A stretch of DNA of 64,000 nt from Streptomyces cirratus (GTDB lineage Bacteria > Actinomycetota > Actinomycetes > Streptomycetales > Streptomycetaceae), in the NCBI RefSeq assembly GCF_014650775.1, contig NZ_BMVP01000016.1:1-64000 (forward strand), written 5' to 3'. Each line of letters opens with the position of its first letter. Position 1 is the stretch's first letter. The position numbers and the translations under genes are program-made. Below, piece by piece: positions 9,190 to 17,155 of this stretch. Under the pieces are notes generated by a model. That model saw only the letters and a list, made by a program, of their open reading frames with translations. It had not been told where the DNA came from and searched no databases.

Positions 9190-9861
9190 ATGCAGGCCGT
9201 CGTGGCCTTGTTGGGGGCGCTGCTCGGCGGATCGTCGGGGCCCGGTTTCGTGGCGCTGTCGGACGTCGATGCGACCATCGTGCAGGACGTGCGGTACGCG
9301 TCGGCGCGGAACTTCACCGGCCGTCCGGTCGCCGGGTACGAGGAGCCGGTCTGCCTGCTCGCGCGGCCCGCCGCCGAGGCGTTGCGCAGGGCGCAGCGGC
9401 AGTTGTCGCGGCGCGGCTACGGGCTGCTGGTGTACGACTGCTACCGGCCGCAGCGGGCGGTGGACGCGTTCGTGCGGTGGGCCGGGGACGCGGGGGACCA
9501 GTCGGCCAAGGCGGAGTACTACCCGCGCGTGGACAAGGCGCGGCTGATCCCCGAGGGCTACATCGCGCCGATGTCGGGGCACAGCCGGGGCAGCACGGTG
9601 GATGTGACGCTGGTGGCGCTGCCCGGCGGCCGGGCGCTCGACATGGGGACGCGGTTCGACTTCTTCGATCCGCTGTCCCACACGGATGATCCGCGGGTGG
9701 GCGTACGGGCGCACGCGAACCGGGAGCTGCTGGGGCGGGCACTCGCCGCGCAGGGCTTCGTCAACCTGCCGGAGGAGTGGTGGCACTTCACGTACAGGCC
9801 TGAGGCCTTCCCGGACACGTACTTCGACTTTCCGGTTTCCATCGCGTCGGTAGGTCACTGA
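9190..9861 (+). CDS. D-alanyl-D-alanine dipeptidase, VanX-like (M15D)
   Basis: A 223-residue zinc dipeptidase. The metal-binding motif SGHSRGSTVDV (about residues 128-138) gives His and Asp ligands, and EWWHFTY supplies the catalytic Glu and the third zinc ligand His. The start at 9190 follows AAGGGG at good spacing and produces a hydrophobic N-terminus (MQAVVALLGALLGG), suggesting export or anchoring. There are no vanHA partners next to it, so a role in D-Ala-D-Ala recycling or cell-wall turnover is more likely than glycopeptide resistance. An ATG two codons upstream is possible. Confidence 0.9.
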   Translation: MQAVVALLGALLGGSSGPGFVALSDVDATIVQDVRYASARNFTGRPVAGYEEPVCLLARPAAEALRRAQRQLSRRGYGLLVYDCYRPQRAVDAFVRWAGDAGDQSAKAEYYPRVDKARLIPEGYIAPMSGHSRGSTVDVTLVALPGGRALDMGTRFDFFDPLSHTDDPRVGVRAHANRELLGRALAAQGFVNLPEEWWHFTYRPEAFPDTYFDFPVSIASVGH

Positions 9862-9920
9862 GCGGTGAGCCGACCGGGTGAACCGGTGACCGGGGCGCGG
9901 CGCCCGTGCCACACTCGGAT

Positions 9921-9937
9921 TCTGACGAGTCGTCAGA
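9921..9937. promoter_or_regulatory. 17-bp palindrome TCTGACGAGTCGTCAGA (TetR-type operator)
   Basis: Perfect 8-nt arms around one central base, immediately upstream of the DUF35/thiolase pair and overlapping the place where their promoter should be. The core TGACG-N3-CGTCA recurs at 44453-44465 before another lipid-type gene. The shape suits a TetR-family or similar homodimer. The regulator is not identified. Confidence 0.6.
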
Positions 9938-9957
9938 TCGTGAGTGAGGGAGGGGCT

Positions 9958-10422
9958 TTGGAACGCAACCGCACGCCCGTCGTGAGCGGGTGGTTCACCG
10001 GTACCGAGGAGGACGGGGACTTCCGGCTGCTCGGCACCCGGTGTTCCGCCTGCGCCGCCGTGTTCTTCCCGCGCGAGGACGCGTACTGCCGCAACCCGCA
10101 CTGCCCGGGCGGCGGCGAGCTCGCCCAGACGCCGCTGTCGCCGCGCGGGCGGGTCTGGTCCTACACCGACGGCCGCTACCGGCCGCCCGCGCCGTACGTG
10201 TCCGACCCGGACGCGCCCTGGGAGCCGTACACCCTGATCGCGGTGGAGCTGGAGGCCGAGGGGATGGTCGTACTGGGCCAGGGTGCGCCCGGGGTGACGG
10301 TCGCCGATCTGGCGGTCGGGATGGAGGTCGAAGTGATCGGCGGGGTGCTGAACGAGGACGCCGGGACGGTGTGGACCACCTGGCGGTTCCGGCCCGTGGA
10401 GCCTGCGGGGGTGACCGCGTGA
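9958..10422 (+). CDS. DUF35 OB-fold / zinc-ribbon acyl-CoA-associated protein
   Basis: A 154-residue protein with the DUF35 layout. An N-terminal rubredoxin-like zinc ribbon (CSACAAVFFP then CRNPHCPG, four cysteines) is followed by an OB-fold (GRVWSYTD onward). These proteins partner SCP-x-type thiolases and MaoC-like dehydratases in acyl-CoA or steroid side-chain degradation. The TTG at 9958 is preceded by GGGAGGGG; an in-frame GTG at 9940 lies upstream without a ribosome site and would overlap the palindrome's edge. Its stop overlaps the thiolase start (GTGA), so the two are co-translated. Confidence 0.85.
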   Translation: MERNRTPVVSGWFTGTEEDGDFRLLGTRCSACAAVFFPREDAYCRNPHCPGGGELAQTPLSPRGRVWSYTDGRYRPPAPYVSDPDAPWEPYTLIAVELEAEGMVVLGQGAPGVTVADLAVGMEVEVIGGVLNEDAGTVWTTWRFRPVEPAGVTA

Positions 10423-11609
10423 GCGCCGACATAGCCGTACTCGGGGCGGGCATGCACCCGTGGGGCAAGTGGGGCCGCAGCTTCGTCGAGTACGGGCGGG
10501 CCGCCGCGAAGACGGCGCTGGCCGACGCGGGCCTGGAGTGGACGGACGTACGGTCCGTCGTCGGCGCCGACACCGTGCGCTCGGGGTATCCCGGCTACGT
10601 GGCCGGTGCCACCTTCGCGCAGGCGCTCGGCTGGCAGGGCGCGAGGGTGACCAGTGTGTACGCGGCCTGCGCGTCCGGCGCCCAGGCCATCGGCGCCGCC
10701 CGGGCGCAGATCCTGGCGGGGCTGGCCGAGGTGGTTCTGGTGGTGGGGGCCGATGCCGCGCCGAAGGGGTTCTTCGCCCCGGCGGGCGGGGAGCGGCCGG
10801 ACGATCCGGACTGGCTGCGGTTCCGGGTGCTGGGGGCCACGAACCCGGCGTACTTCGCGCTGTACGCGCGCCGCCGGATGGCGCTGTACGGGGACGCCCT
10901 GGAGGATTTCGCGGAGGTGAAGGTCAAGAACGCGGCGGCGGGGGCGCTCAACCCGTACGCCCGTTACCGCAAGACGGTCACCGCCCAGGAGGTGGCGTCC
11001 TCGGCGGTCGTCGCCGATCCGCTGCGGCTGCTGGACATCTGCGCGACCTCGGACGGCGGCGCGGCCCTCGTGCTGACCAGCATGGAGTTCGCGCGTTCGC
11101 ACGGGGTCGCGGACCCGGTGCGGATCCGGGCGGTGTCGACGGTGACGCCCACGTATCCCCGTACGCTGCTGGACCTGCCGGACATCGCCACCGACGCGGT
11201 GACCGCTTCCGCTCCGGCCGGCGGACCGTTCCGGGCCTCGATCGCGCGGGCCGCCTACGAGGAGGCGGGGCTGGGGCCGGAGGACCTGTCGCTCGCGGAG
11301 GTGTACGACCTGTCCACGGCGCTGGAGCTCCAGTGGTACGAGGACATCGGGCTGTGCGGCGAGGGCGAGGGGGCCAAGCTCGTACGGGAGGGGGCGACTG
11401 CGCTCGGCGGGCGGATCCCGGTGAACACCAGCGGCGGACTGGCGTCGTTCGGGGAGGCGGTGCCGGCGCAGGCGATCGCCCAGGTGTGCGAGCTGACGTG
11501 GCAGTTGCGGGGCAGGGCCGGGGAGCGGCAGGTGCCGGGGGCGAGGGCCGGGATCACCGCCAACCAGGGGCTGTTCGGTCACGGTTCGGCGGTCGTCGCG
11601 GTGCGGTAG
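10419..11609 (+). CDS. Thiolase-fold lipid-transfer protein (SCP-x type)
   Basis: A 396-residue thiolase-superfamily protein. The nucleophile cysteine lies in SVYAACASGAQAIG (around residue 86), a later GGLASFGE loop follows, and the C-terminal GHGSAVVAVR segment is characteristic of the SCP-x/acetyl-CoA acetyltransferase-like group. It probably cleaves or condenses a beta-ketoacyl-CoA together with the overlapping DUF35 protein. The GTG start overlaps the upstream stop by 4 bp. The stop codon TAG lies inside the first copy of a 14-bp tandem repeat. The exact substrate is not readable. Confidence 0.88.
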   Translation: MSADIAVLGAGMHPWGKWGRSFVEYGRAAAKTALADAGLEWTDVRSVVGADTVRSGYPGYVAGATFAQALGWQGARVTSVYAACASGAQAIGAARAQILAGLAEVVLVVGADAAPKGFFAPAGGERPDDPDWLRFRVLGATNPAYFALYARRRMALYGDALEDFAEVKVKNAAAGALNPYARYRKTVTAQEVASSAVVADPLRLLDICATSDGGAALVLTSMEFARSHGVADPVRIRAVSTVTPTYPRTLLDLPDIATDAVTASAPAGGPFRASIARAAYEEAGLGPEDLSLAEVYDLSTALELQWYEDIGLCGEGEGAKLVREGATALGGRIPVNTSGGLASFGEAVPAQAIAQVCELTWQLRGRAGERQVPGARAGITANQGLFGHGSAVVAVR

Positions 11610-11656
11610 GCGCGGTGCGGTAGGCGCGGTGCGGTGGGCGCGGTGCGGTGGGCGCC
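11601..11656. repeat. 14-bp tandem repeat, 4 copies, covering the thiolase stop codon
   Basis: Four head-to-tail copies of GTGCGGTAGGCGCG (11601, 11615, 11629, 11643). The last two have G in place of A at position 8 and the last ends in C. The TAG stop of the thiolase gene is inside copy 1; copies 3 and 4 lose that triplet. This is probably a replication-slippage array at the gene end. Confidence 0.9.
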
Positions 11657-11784
11657 CTGGATCCCGTTGGTTGCGCTCGTGACCGGCGGGTGCTGTCCGA
11701 ATGCTTGACGGCCCACGGTGGCGGGTTCACACTCACTCCACGGTCCCGAGCACGAGAGGGATTCCCGAACCCCCCATGAGAGCT

Positions 11785-11820
11785 GCGGCCCGTACCCCAG
11801 TCGGCGGGGGTGCGGGCCGC
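11785..11820. terminator. Bidirectional hairpin between thiolase and cvnD
   Basis: 14-nt arms (11785-11798 and 11807-11820) with one G-T-type mismatch and an 8-nt loop, between two convergent genes and 22 bp from the end of cvnD. A shared factor-independent terminator is the simplest reading. Confidence 0.65.
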
Positions 11821-11841
11821 CTCCGCGCACGGGCCGCGGCG

Positions 11842-12468
11842 TCAGGCTCCGGCCGACAGGCTGTGGCGGCGGGCCCTGGCCAGGGACATGGCGTGTTCCA
11901 CCACCCCGACCAGCACGTCCTTGACCGACTCGCGGTCGCGCGCGTCGGTCAGCAGCACCGGTACCTCGGGATCGAGGTCGAGCGCCTCGCGCACGGTCAC
12001 CACGGGGTGCCGGTCGGCGCCGTCGAAGCAGTTGACCGCCACCACGAAGGGGATGCCGCGCCGCTCGAAGTAGTCGATGGCGGCGAAGCAGTCCGCGAGG
12101 CGGCGGGTGTCGGCGAGGACCACCGCGCCGAGCGCCCCCTGGGCCAGCTCGTCCCACAGGAACCAGAAGCGGTCCTGTCCGGGCGTGCCGAAGAGGTAGA
12201 GCACGAGGTCTTCCCGCAGGGTGATGCGGCCGAAGTCCATCGCCACGGTCGTGGTGTTCTTGCCCTCCACTCCCCCGGTGTCGTCGATGCCGATGCCCGG
12301 CTCGGAGAGACGTTCCTCCGTCCGTAGCGGTCTGATCTCACTCACCGCACTGACCAGGGTGGTCTTGCCCACCCCGAAACCGCCCGCGACCAGGATCTTG
12401 AGGGTCAGCGGCTCGACCGGCGACACGGCATGCATGGCGCCGGTGCGGCTAGAGCGCCCGAAGGCCAT
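11842..12468 (-). CDS. cvnD: Conservon small GTPase CvnD
   Basis: A 208-residue Ras-like GTP-binding protein. The P-loop AGGFGVGKTTLV is near residue 30, the switch/G3 region is LFGTPGQDRFW and the guanine-specificity region is VAVNCFDGAD. It is the last of four genes in the conservon order. In Streptomyces, conservons (cvnABCD) encode a sensor kinase-like protein, a roadblock protein, a DUF742 protein and this GTPase, forming a membrane-linked complex that resembles eukaryotic G-protein signalling. The start overlaps the end of cvnC by 20 bp, supporting translational coupling. Confidence 0.92.
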   Translation of the reverse strand: MAFGRSSRTGAMHAVSPVEPLTLKILVAGGFGVGKTTLVSAVSEIRPLRTEERLSEPGIGIDDTGGVEGKNTTTVAMDFGRITLREDLVLYLFGTPGQDRFWFLWDELAQGALGAVVLADTRRLADCFAAIDYFERRGIPFVVAVNCFDGADRHPVVTVREALDLDPEVPVLLTDARDRESVKDVLVGVVEHAMSLARARRHSLSAGA

Positions 12469-12883
12469 CGATCACCTCACGCAGTATGGATTCGTCGGGC
12501 AGTTCGGCCGGTGGCACCGGCCGTGTCACATGGACCAGTTCGTCGTCGACGAGGTCGCCGATCAGGACACGGACGACTCCGACCGCGAGGTCGAGGTCGG
12601 CCGCGAGTTCCGCGACGGACTGGGGGCGTTCCCGGCACCTTCCCAGGATGTGGGCGTGTTCCGGGGACAGGGTCAGGTCCCAGACCGGATCGTCGGCCGC
12701 CGGTTCGGCGACGACGAGCGCGATCAGGTCGAGGCGGTGCTGGCCCGCGTGGCTGGTGCGGCCACGGGTCATGGCGTACGGGCGCACGACGGGGCCCGCC
12801 TCGTCGTCGAACCAGTGGGGGTGCGCGGGGTCCTCCGCCCCGCCCGGGGGCTGCTCGGGGTGGTACCGGCCTGAATCGCTCAT
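12449..12883 (-). CDS. cvnC: Conservon DUF742 protein CvnC
   Basis: A 144-residue DUF742 protein, with a winged-helix-like C-terminal half (HAHILGRCRERPQSVAELAADLDLAVGVV and onward) and a variable Pro/Gly-rich N-terminus. It links the roadblock protein to the GTPase in the conservon complex, by analogy with characterised S. coelicolor conservons. It is 10 bp downstream of cvnB and overlaps cvnD. Confidence 0.9.
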   Translation of the reverse strand: MSDSGRYHPEQPPGGAEDPAHPHWFDDEAGPVVRPYAMTRGRTSHAGQHRLDLIALVVAEPAADDPVWDLTLSPEHAHILGRCRERPQSVAELAADLDLAVGVVRVLIGDLVDDELVHVTRPVPPAELPDESILREVIDGLRAL

Positions 12884-12893
12884 GCCGTCCGTC

Positions 12894-13331
12894 TCACCCT
12901 CCGGCTGGCAGCCCGGAGCGCGGGGCGGTCGCCAGGTGGTCGCCGACGCGCTTGACCATGAGGGTCATCTCGTACGCGACCTGACCCACATCGGATTCGG
13001 CGTCGGCCAGCACGGCCAGGCAGCTGCCGTCGCCGGCGGCCATCACGAACAGGAACGCCTCGTCCAGTTCGACCACGGTCTGGCGGACGCTGCCGGAGTC
13101 GAAGTGCCGGCCCACTCCCTTGGCCAGGCTGTGGAAGCCGGAGGCCACGGCCGCCAGGTGCTCGCTGTCCTCCCGGGTCAGGTCCTTGGAGCTGCCGGTG
13201 GGCAGTCCGTCACCGGAGAGGACGACCGCCTTGCGGATGCTGGCGACCTTGTCGACGAGCTCGTCCAGGAGCCAGTTGAGCGGGCCGGAGCCGCGGCCCC
13301 TGGTGTCGTTGCCGGTCTGCGGTGCGGTCAT
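12894..13331 (-). CDS. cvnB: Conservon roadblock/LC7 protein CvnB
   Basis: A 145-residue roadblock/LC7-fold protein (NWLLDELVDKVASIRKAVVLSGDGLP onward), the family that in other bacteria regulates small GTPases such as MglA. It is therefore the likely partner or activator of CvnD. Its ATG overlaps the cvnA stop by 4 bp (ATGA). Confidence 0.92.
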   Translation of the reverse strand: MTAPQTGNDTRGRGSGPLNWLLDELVDKVASIRKAVVLSGDGLPTGSSKDLTREDSEHLAAVASGFHSLAKGVGRHFDSGSVRQTVVELDEAFLFVMAAGDGSCLAVLADAESDVGQVAYEMTLMVKRVGDHLATAPRSGLPAGG

Positions 13332-16162
13332 CGACCGTCCCCTTCGTTCTCGGATCCGGGAGCGGGGGCGGCGGGAGTGCCGGCCTCGGCCTCGGACTGC
13401 TGCGGTGCGTGCTGGTTGCGGCCCGCCGTCCAGCCGCGCTGGAGGGCGGACATGCGCATGCGTACGTCCTCCGCGTCGCGGTCGGTGACCGCCTTCGCGG
13501 GGATGTCGGCCGGTGCGGGGGCCGGGGTGTTCTTGAGCTGGGGTGCGAGGTTGGCCTGGCGGACCCTGCGGGGGAGGCCGCCGGGGCCCGGGGCGGGAGC
13601 GCCCGTGCCGGGCGCCTCGGCGCGGGCCGCTTCCTCGCCCTGCCCGGCCCGGCCGGCCCTGGACACGGGGCGGGGCTCTACGCGGCGGCCGTGGTCGGCG
13701 ACCAGCGTAGGGGTCGGGCGCCGGCGGGGCAGGGGGATCGCTCCCGGGGTGCGGGGGCCTTCGGTGTCGGGGCGCGGACGCTCCATGCGGACGGGGCCGG
13801 ACGGGGCGGCGGACTCGGCGGCGGGGCCGGTGCCCCGCTCGCGGTGGCGTTCACCGAGCCGGTCACCCTTCCAGGTACCGGAGCGTTCCGGGTGCCGGCC
13901 GGTGCCGGGACGGGCCGTGGGGCGCAGGCCGAGGACGGCGCCGGGGACGCCGCCGGGCGGCGTCTCGTCGTCGAGGGTGGCCATCGGGGGGCGGCCGCCG
14001 ACTCCGGTGAGGCCGGTGATGCCGACGGCGGCCTCGTCCAGCGCCGCGGGGTCGTCGTCCAGGCCGTCGACGCCGTCGACGCCGTCCAGGCCGAGGACGC
14101 CGAGCGGGCCCTCCAGTTCGACGGGGCCGCCCAGCACCCCGGCGGGCAGCGGACGGCCGGCGGGGGTGCCGTTCTTGGCCACCGGTACGGGCCGCGCGGC
14201 CTTGCCGGTCTTGCCGGCCTTGGCGCTCTTGAGGCCTTCGAGGCGGATGCCGGTGCCGTTGGTGTCGGGTGCCTCCGTGAGCAGCTCCGCCGGGAGGAAG
14301 ACCACCGCGGTGGTGCCCCCGTACGGGCTCGGCTGGAGGACCACCTTGACGCTGTGGCGGCGGGCGAGGCGGCTGACGACGAACAGGCCCAGCCGATCGG
14401 TGTCGGAGAGCTCGAAGTCGGGGGTCTCGGCGAGCCGGAGGTTCGCGTCGAGCAGTGCTTCGGGGGTCATGCCCAGGCCCCGGTCGTGGATCTCCAGGGT
14501 GAAGCCGTTGGCGACGCGCTCGCCGTGGACCTGGACGGCGGTGTGCGGCGGGGAGAACACGGTGGCGTTCTCCAGCAGTTCGGCGACGAGGTGGGTGACG
14601 TCGGCGACCGCGGGGCCTTCGATGCCGATGCGCGGGAGCCTGCGCACCTCGATGCGCTCGTAGTCCTCGACCTCGGCGACGGCGGCCCGTACGACGTCCA
14701 TCAGCTGGACCGGCTTGCGCCACTGGCGGGAGGGCGCGGCGCCGGAGAGGATCACGAGGCCTTCGGCGTGCCGGCGCATGCGGGTGGTCATGTGGTCGAG
14801 GCGGAACAGGTCGGCCAGTTCCTCGGTGTCCTCGGTGCGCCGCTCCATGGTGTCGAGCAGGGTCAGCTGGCGGTGGAGCAGGACCTGGTTGCGGCGCGCC
14901 AGGTTGACGAAGACCTCGGAGACGCCCCGGCGCAGTTCGGCTTGCTTGACTGCGGCTTCGACGGCGGCGCGCTGGAGGCTGTTGAGGGCGAGGGCGACCT
15001 GGCCGACCTCGTCCTTCTCGAACTCCAGCCGGGGCGCCTCGGTCTCCACGTCGATGTTCTCGCCGGCGGCGAGGCGCCGCATCACGCTGGGCAGCCGGAC
15101 ACCGGAGGCCTCGTGGGCGTCCTTGCGGAGCCGGGACAGGTCGCGGATGAGGTCGCGGCCGATGCGCACGGACATGACCAGGGACACGATCAGGGCGATG
15201 AAGCCGAGGATGCCCGCGACGGCGGCCTGGACCAGCACGTTCATGGCGACGGGCTTGACGCGCTGCTGGTAGCGGTCGCCGGCCTCGGTGTTCATCTCGG
15301 CGAGGTCGCCGAGCACCTTGCCGGCGGCTTCGTCCCACTGGGCGGCCGTGAGGGTGCGCGGGGGCTTGGCGGCACCGCCGGAGATGAATCGTTCCTCTGC
15401 GTCGCGCAGGGCCTTGGATTCGGGGCCGGCCCAGTACTCCTCGAAGACGTCGCGGTCCGCGGCGGGGAGGATGGCGAGGTTGAAGTCGTAGAGCAGCGCG
15501 CGGTTGGCGGTGTAGTCCGAGACGTGCCGGACGTCGGCGGCGCCGATGTTGCGGGCGGCGAGGGCGGAGGCGATGACGGCGTCCTCGCGGGAGAGCGTCT
15601 CGCGGGCGCGGGTGACACCGACGAGGGCCCGGCCCTGCTTGTCCATCTCCACGTCCTCCAGGGCGTGGAGGTTCATGAGGAACTCGTAGCAGGGGTCGAC
15701 CAGCCGGCTGTAGAGGTCCAGGGCCTGGGCGGGGGCGAGGCTGTTCTGGTCGACGGAGTGGCGCAGCGCCGCGATGCCGTGGAAGGCGTCGAGGATCGAG
15801 CGCAGCCGCTGTGCGTTGGCGGGGCTGAGCTGGTCGACGACCTTGGGGTTGGAGGCGTCCGCAGTGATGTCCTGGACGGCGCTGTCGGTGGCGTTACGGC
15901 TCCTGGCGAGTTCGGCGGTGGCGGCCGACGCGCGGGGATCGCCGATGACGACGAGGGTCTGGCGGCGTTCCTTCTGCAAGACGCGGACGACGTCCTCGAT
16001 GGGGTAGCCGACCTTGGCGATGACGGGCGCGACGCCGAGCAGCTGCACTGCCTGGCGGCCGGTGATGACGGTCGCGAAGCCCCAGAGGGCGGTGAGGGAG
16101 ACGAGCGGCACAAGGAGCAACGCCACGATCTTCCGGCGGATGGACTTCCCGCGAAAGCGCAT
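13328..16162 (-). CDS. cvnA: Conservon sensor histidine kinase CvnA (NIT-HAMP-HATPase)
   Basis: A 944-residue membrane sensor. TM1 is at about residues 12-33. A periplasmic nitrate/nitrite-sensing-like (NIT) domain extends to about 300, TM2 is at about 303-325, then HAMP. A dimerisation helix contains LFRLDHMTTRMRRHAEG, and the ATPase domain contains ELLENATVF and DRGLGMTPEAL. A long Pro/Gly/Arg-rich disordered tail (about residues 640-944) is usual for CvnA proteins. It heads the cvnABCD operon and has no response regulator next to it. GGGGAGG precedes the ATG. Confidence 0.92.
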   Translation of the reverse strand: MRFRGKSIRRKIVALLLVPLVSLTALWGFATVITGRQAVQLLGVAPVIAKVGYPIEDVVRVLQKERRQTLVVIGDPRASAATAELARSRNATDSAVQDITADASNPKVVDQLSPANAQRLRSILDAFHGIAALRHSVDQNSLAPAQALDLYSRLVDPCYEFLMNLHALEDVEMDKQGRALVGVTRARETLSREDAVIASALAARNIGAADVRHVSDYTANRALLYDFNLAILPAADRDVFEEYWAGPESKALRDAEERFISGGAAKPPRTLTAAQWDEAAGKVLGDLAEMNTEAGDRYQQRVKPVAMNVLVQAAVAGILGFIALIVSLVMSVRIGRDLIRDLSRLRKDAHEASGVRLPSVMRRLAAGENIDVETEAPRLEFEKDEVGQVALALNSLQRAAVEAAVKQAELRRGVSEVFVNLARRNQVLLHRQLTLLDTMERRTEDTEELADLFRLDHMTTRMRRHAEGLVILSGAAPSRQWRKPVQLMDVVRAAVAEVEDYERIEVRRLPRIGIEGPAVADVTHLVAELLENATVFSPPHTAVQVHGERVANGFTLEIHDRGLGMTPEALLDANLRLAETPDFELSDTDRLGLFVVSRLARRHSVKVVLQPSPYGGTTAVVFLPAELLTEAPDTNGTGIRLEGLKSAKAGKTGKAARPVPVAKNGTPAGRPLPAGVLGGPVELEGPLGVLGLDGVDGVDGLDDDPAALDEAAVGITGLTGVGGRPPMATLDDETPPGGVPGAVLGLRPTARPGTGRHPERSGTWKGDRLGERHRERGTGPAAESAAPSGPVRMERPRPDTEGPRTPGAIPLPRRRPTPTLVADHGRRVEPRPVSRAGRAGQGEEAARAEAPGTGAPAPGPGGLPRRVRQANLAPQLKNTPAPAPADIPAKAVTDRDAEDVRMRMSALQRGWTAGRNQHAPQQSEAEAGTPAAPAPGSENEGDGR

Positions 16163-16556
16163 GGCCTCCCCAGCCTCCCCCAGGTCAACCCCGTTGCCGG
16201 GGCTCGGTGTTCCGTCTTTTAAACGGCGTGAGCCTACTACTGCCGGGGAGGAGCTTCGAAGGCGTGTCCGGACGTTTTCGGCCTGCCCCCCTTGTGAAGA
16301 TCATGAGTTGTCCCTTAGGTCCTGGCAAGTCCGGCCCGTTATGTGGCACATGGCACCTCGTGGGGTGTCGGTTCCCGCAGTCGGATGGATGGCTGGAATT
16401 CTTTCTCAGGGGCGCCTCGGGTGCGTGAACCCGTGCCACGATCCGGGAATCTCCCGGCCTCCCCGAACGTCTGACGGGGAAGACGGTCGAAACCGCACAA
16501 GGGGGTATGAGGTGTGGGTGAGCAATGCGGACCGTGCGGTGGGGAGTGAGTGGACC
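16163..16556. other. Divergent intergenic region between cvnA and a membrane-protein gene
   Basis: This 394-bp spacer contains no plausible gene. It must hold the leftward conservon promoter and the rightward promoter of the next gene. I see no clear -10/-35 pairs or operators that I would defend. Confidence 0.6.
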
Positions 16557-17060
16557 ATGAGCACGACGGACGACGCGGTGACGGACGGACCGGTGGCGGA
16601 CGAATCGGTGGTGGACGACCCGGTCTACGAGGACCACGTCGGGGCGGGCACGACGGCCACGAGGCGGTCGTTGTGGGTGGAGGAACCTGCGCGCAGGTAC
16701 CGGATGCCCGATCCGGTGCGGGCTTCGGCGGTGCGGGCGGTACTGATAGTGGCCCTGACCCTGATGCAGGCGACGGTGAGCTTCTTCCTGACGCTCACCG
16801 GTTCCTGGCTCGCGCTGCCGATGGTGCTCGGCGCGATAGCCGGGACGGTGGTGGCCACCTGGGCCGTGCTGGACGTGCTGATCACCCGGCAGATGTGGAA
16901 CCAGCGTCATGGGGTGCTGTCGCAGCCGAGCAGCACGGCGCGCGGCGGCGGCCGGGCGGAGCACCGGGCCGGCCGGGAGGCACGCTCGGGGGCGCCCGGC
17001 CGGGTGCCCCGCATACGCCCGGCCGAGGGCGGCAGGCTGGCCGCCCACGGCCGGGGCTGA
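16557..17060 (+). CDS. Small two-helix membrane protein, function unknown
   Basis: A 167-residue protein with an acidic N-terminal 45 residues (many Asp, Val and Glu), then two transmembrane helices at about residues 60-80 (AVRAVLIVALTLMQATVSFF) and 85-107, and a basic, Arg/Gly-rich tail. The ATG (MSTTDDAVTDG) follows GGGGAG. It is divergent from the conservon operon and convergent with the SMC-like gene, separated from the latter by a strong hairpin. No family is recognised. Its position beside cvnA is suggestive but does not establish a link. Confidence 0.75.
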   Translation: MSTTDDAVTDGPVADESVVDDPVYEDHVGAGTTATRRSLWVEEPARRYRMPDPVRASAVRAVLIVALTLMQATVSFFLTLTGSWLALPMVLGAIAGTVVATWAVLDVLITRQMWNQRHGVLSQPSSTARGGGRAEHRAGREARSGAPGRVPRIRPAEGGRLAAHGRG

Positions 17061-17063
17061 CGG

Positions 17064-17094
17064 CGCGGGGGCGGCCTGCCCGGCCGCCCCCGCG
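17064..17094. terminator. Strong hairpin between convergent genes
   Basis: A perfect 13-bp G/C stem (17064-17076 with 17082-17094) and a 5-nt TGCCC loop, directly after the stop of the small membrane protein. It can also end transcription of the leftward SMC-like operon. Confidence 0.8.
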
Positions 17095-17114
17095 TAACCG
17101 GCTACACGTCCGGC

Positions 17115-17155
17115 GTCAGGTGTCAGGTGTCAGGCGTCAGGTGTCAGGCTCAGGC
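17115..17155. repeat. 7-bp tandem repeat at the 3' end of the SMC-like gene
   Basis: Five head-to-tail copies of GTCAGGT or GTCAGGC (17115-17149) plus a partial sixth. On the minus strand the SMC-like stop codon (17150-17152) abuts the array. It is similar in placement to the arrays after the thiolase and fxsA genes. Confidence 0.85.

Noticed and set aside
9190..9861. Glycopeptide-resistance cluster suggested by the VanX-like protein
   Set aside because: No vanH, vanA, vanR or vanS beside it. VanX-like dipeptidases are common in Streptomyces cell-wall recycling.
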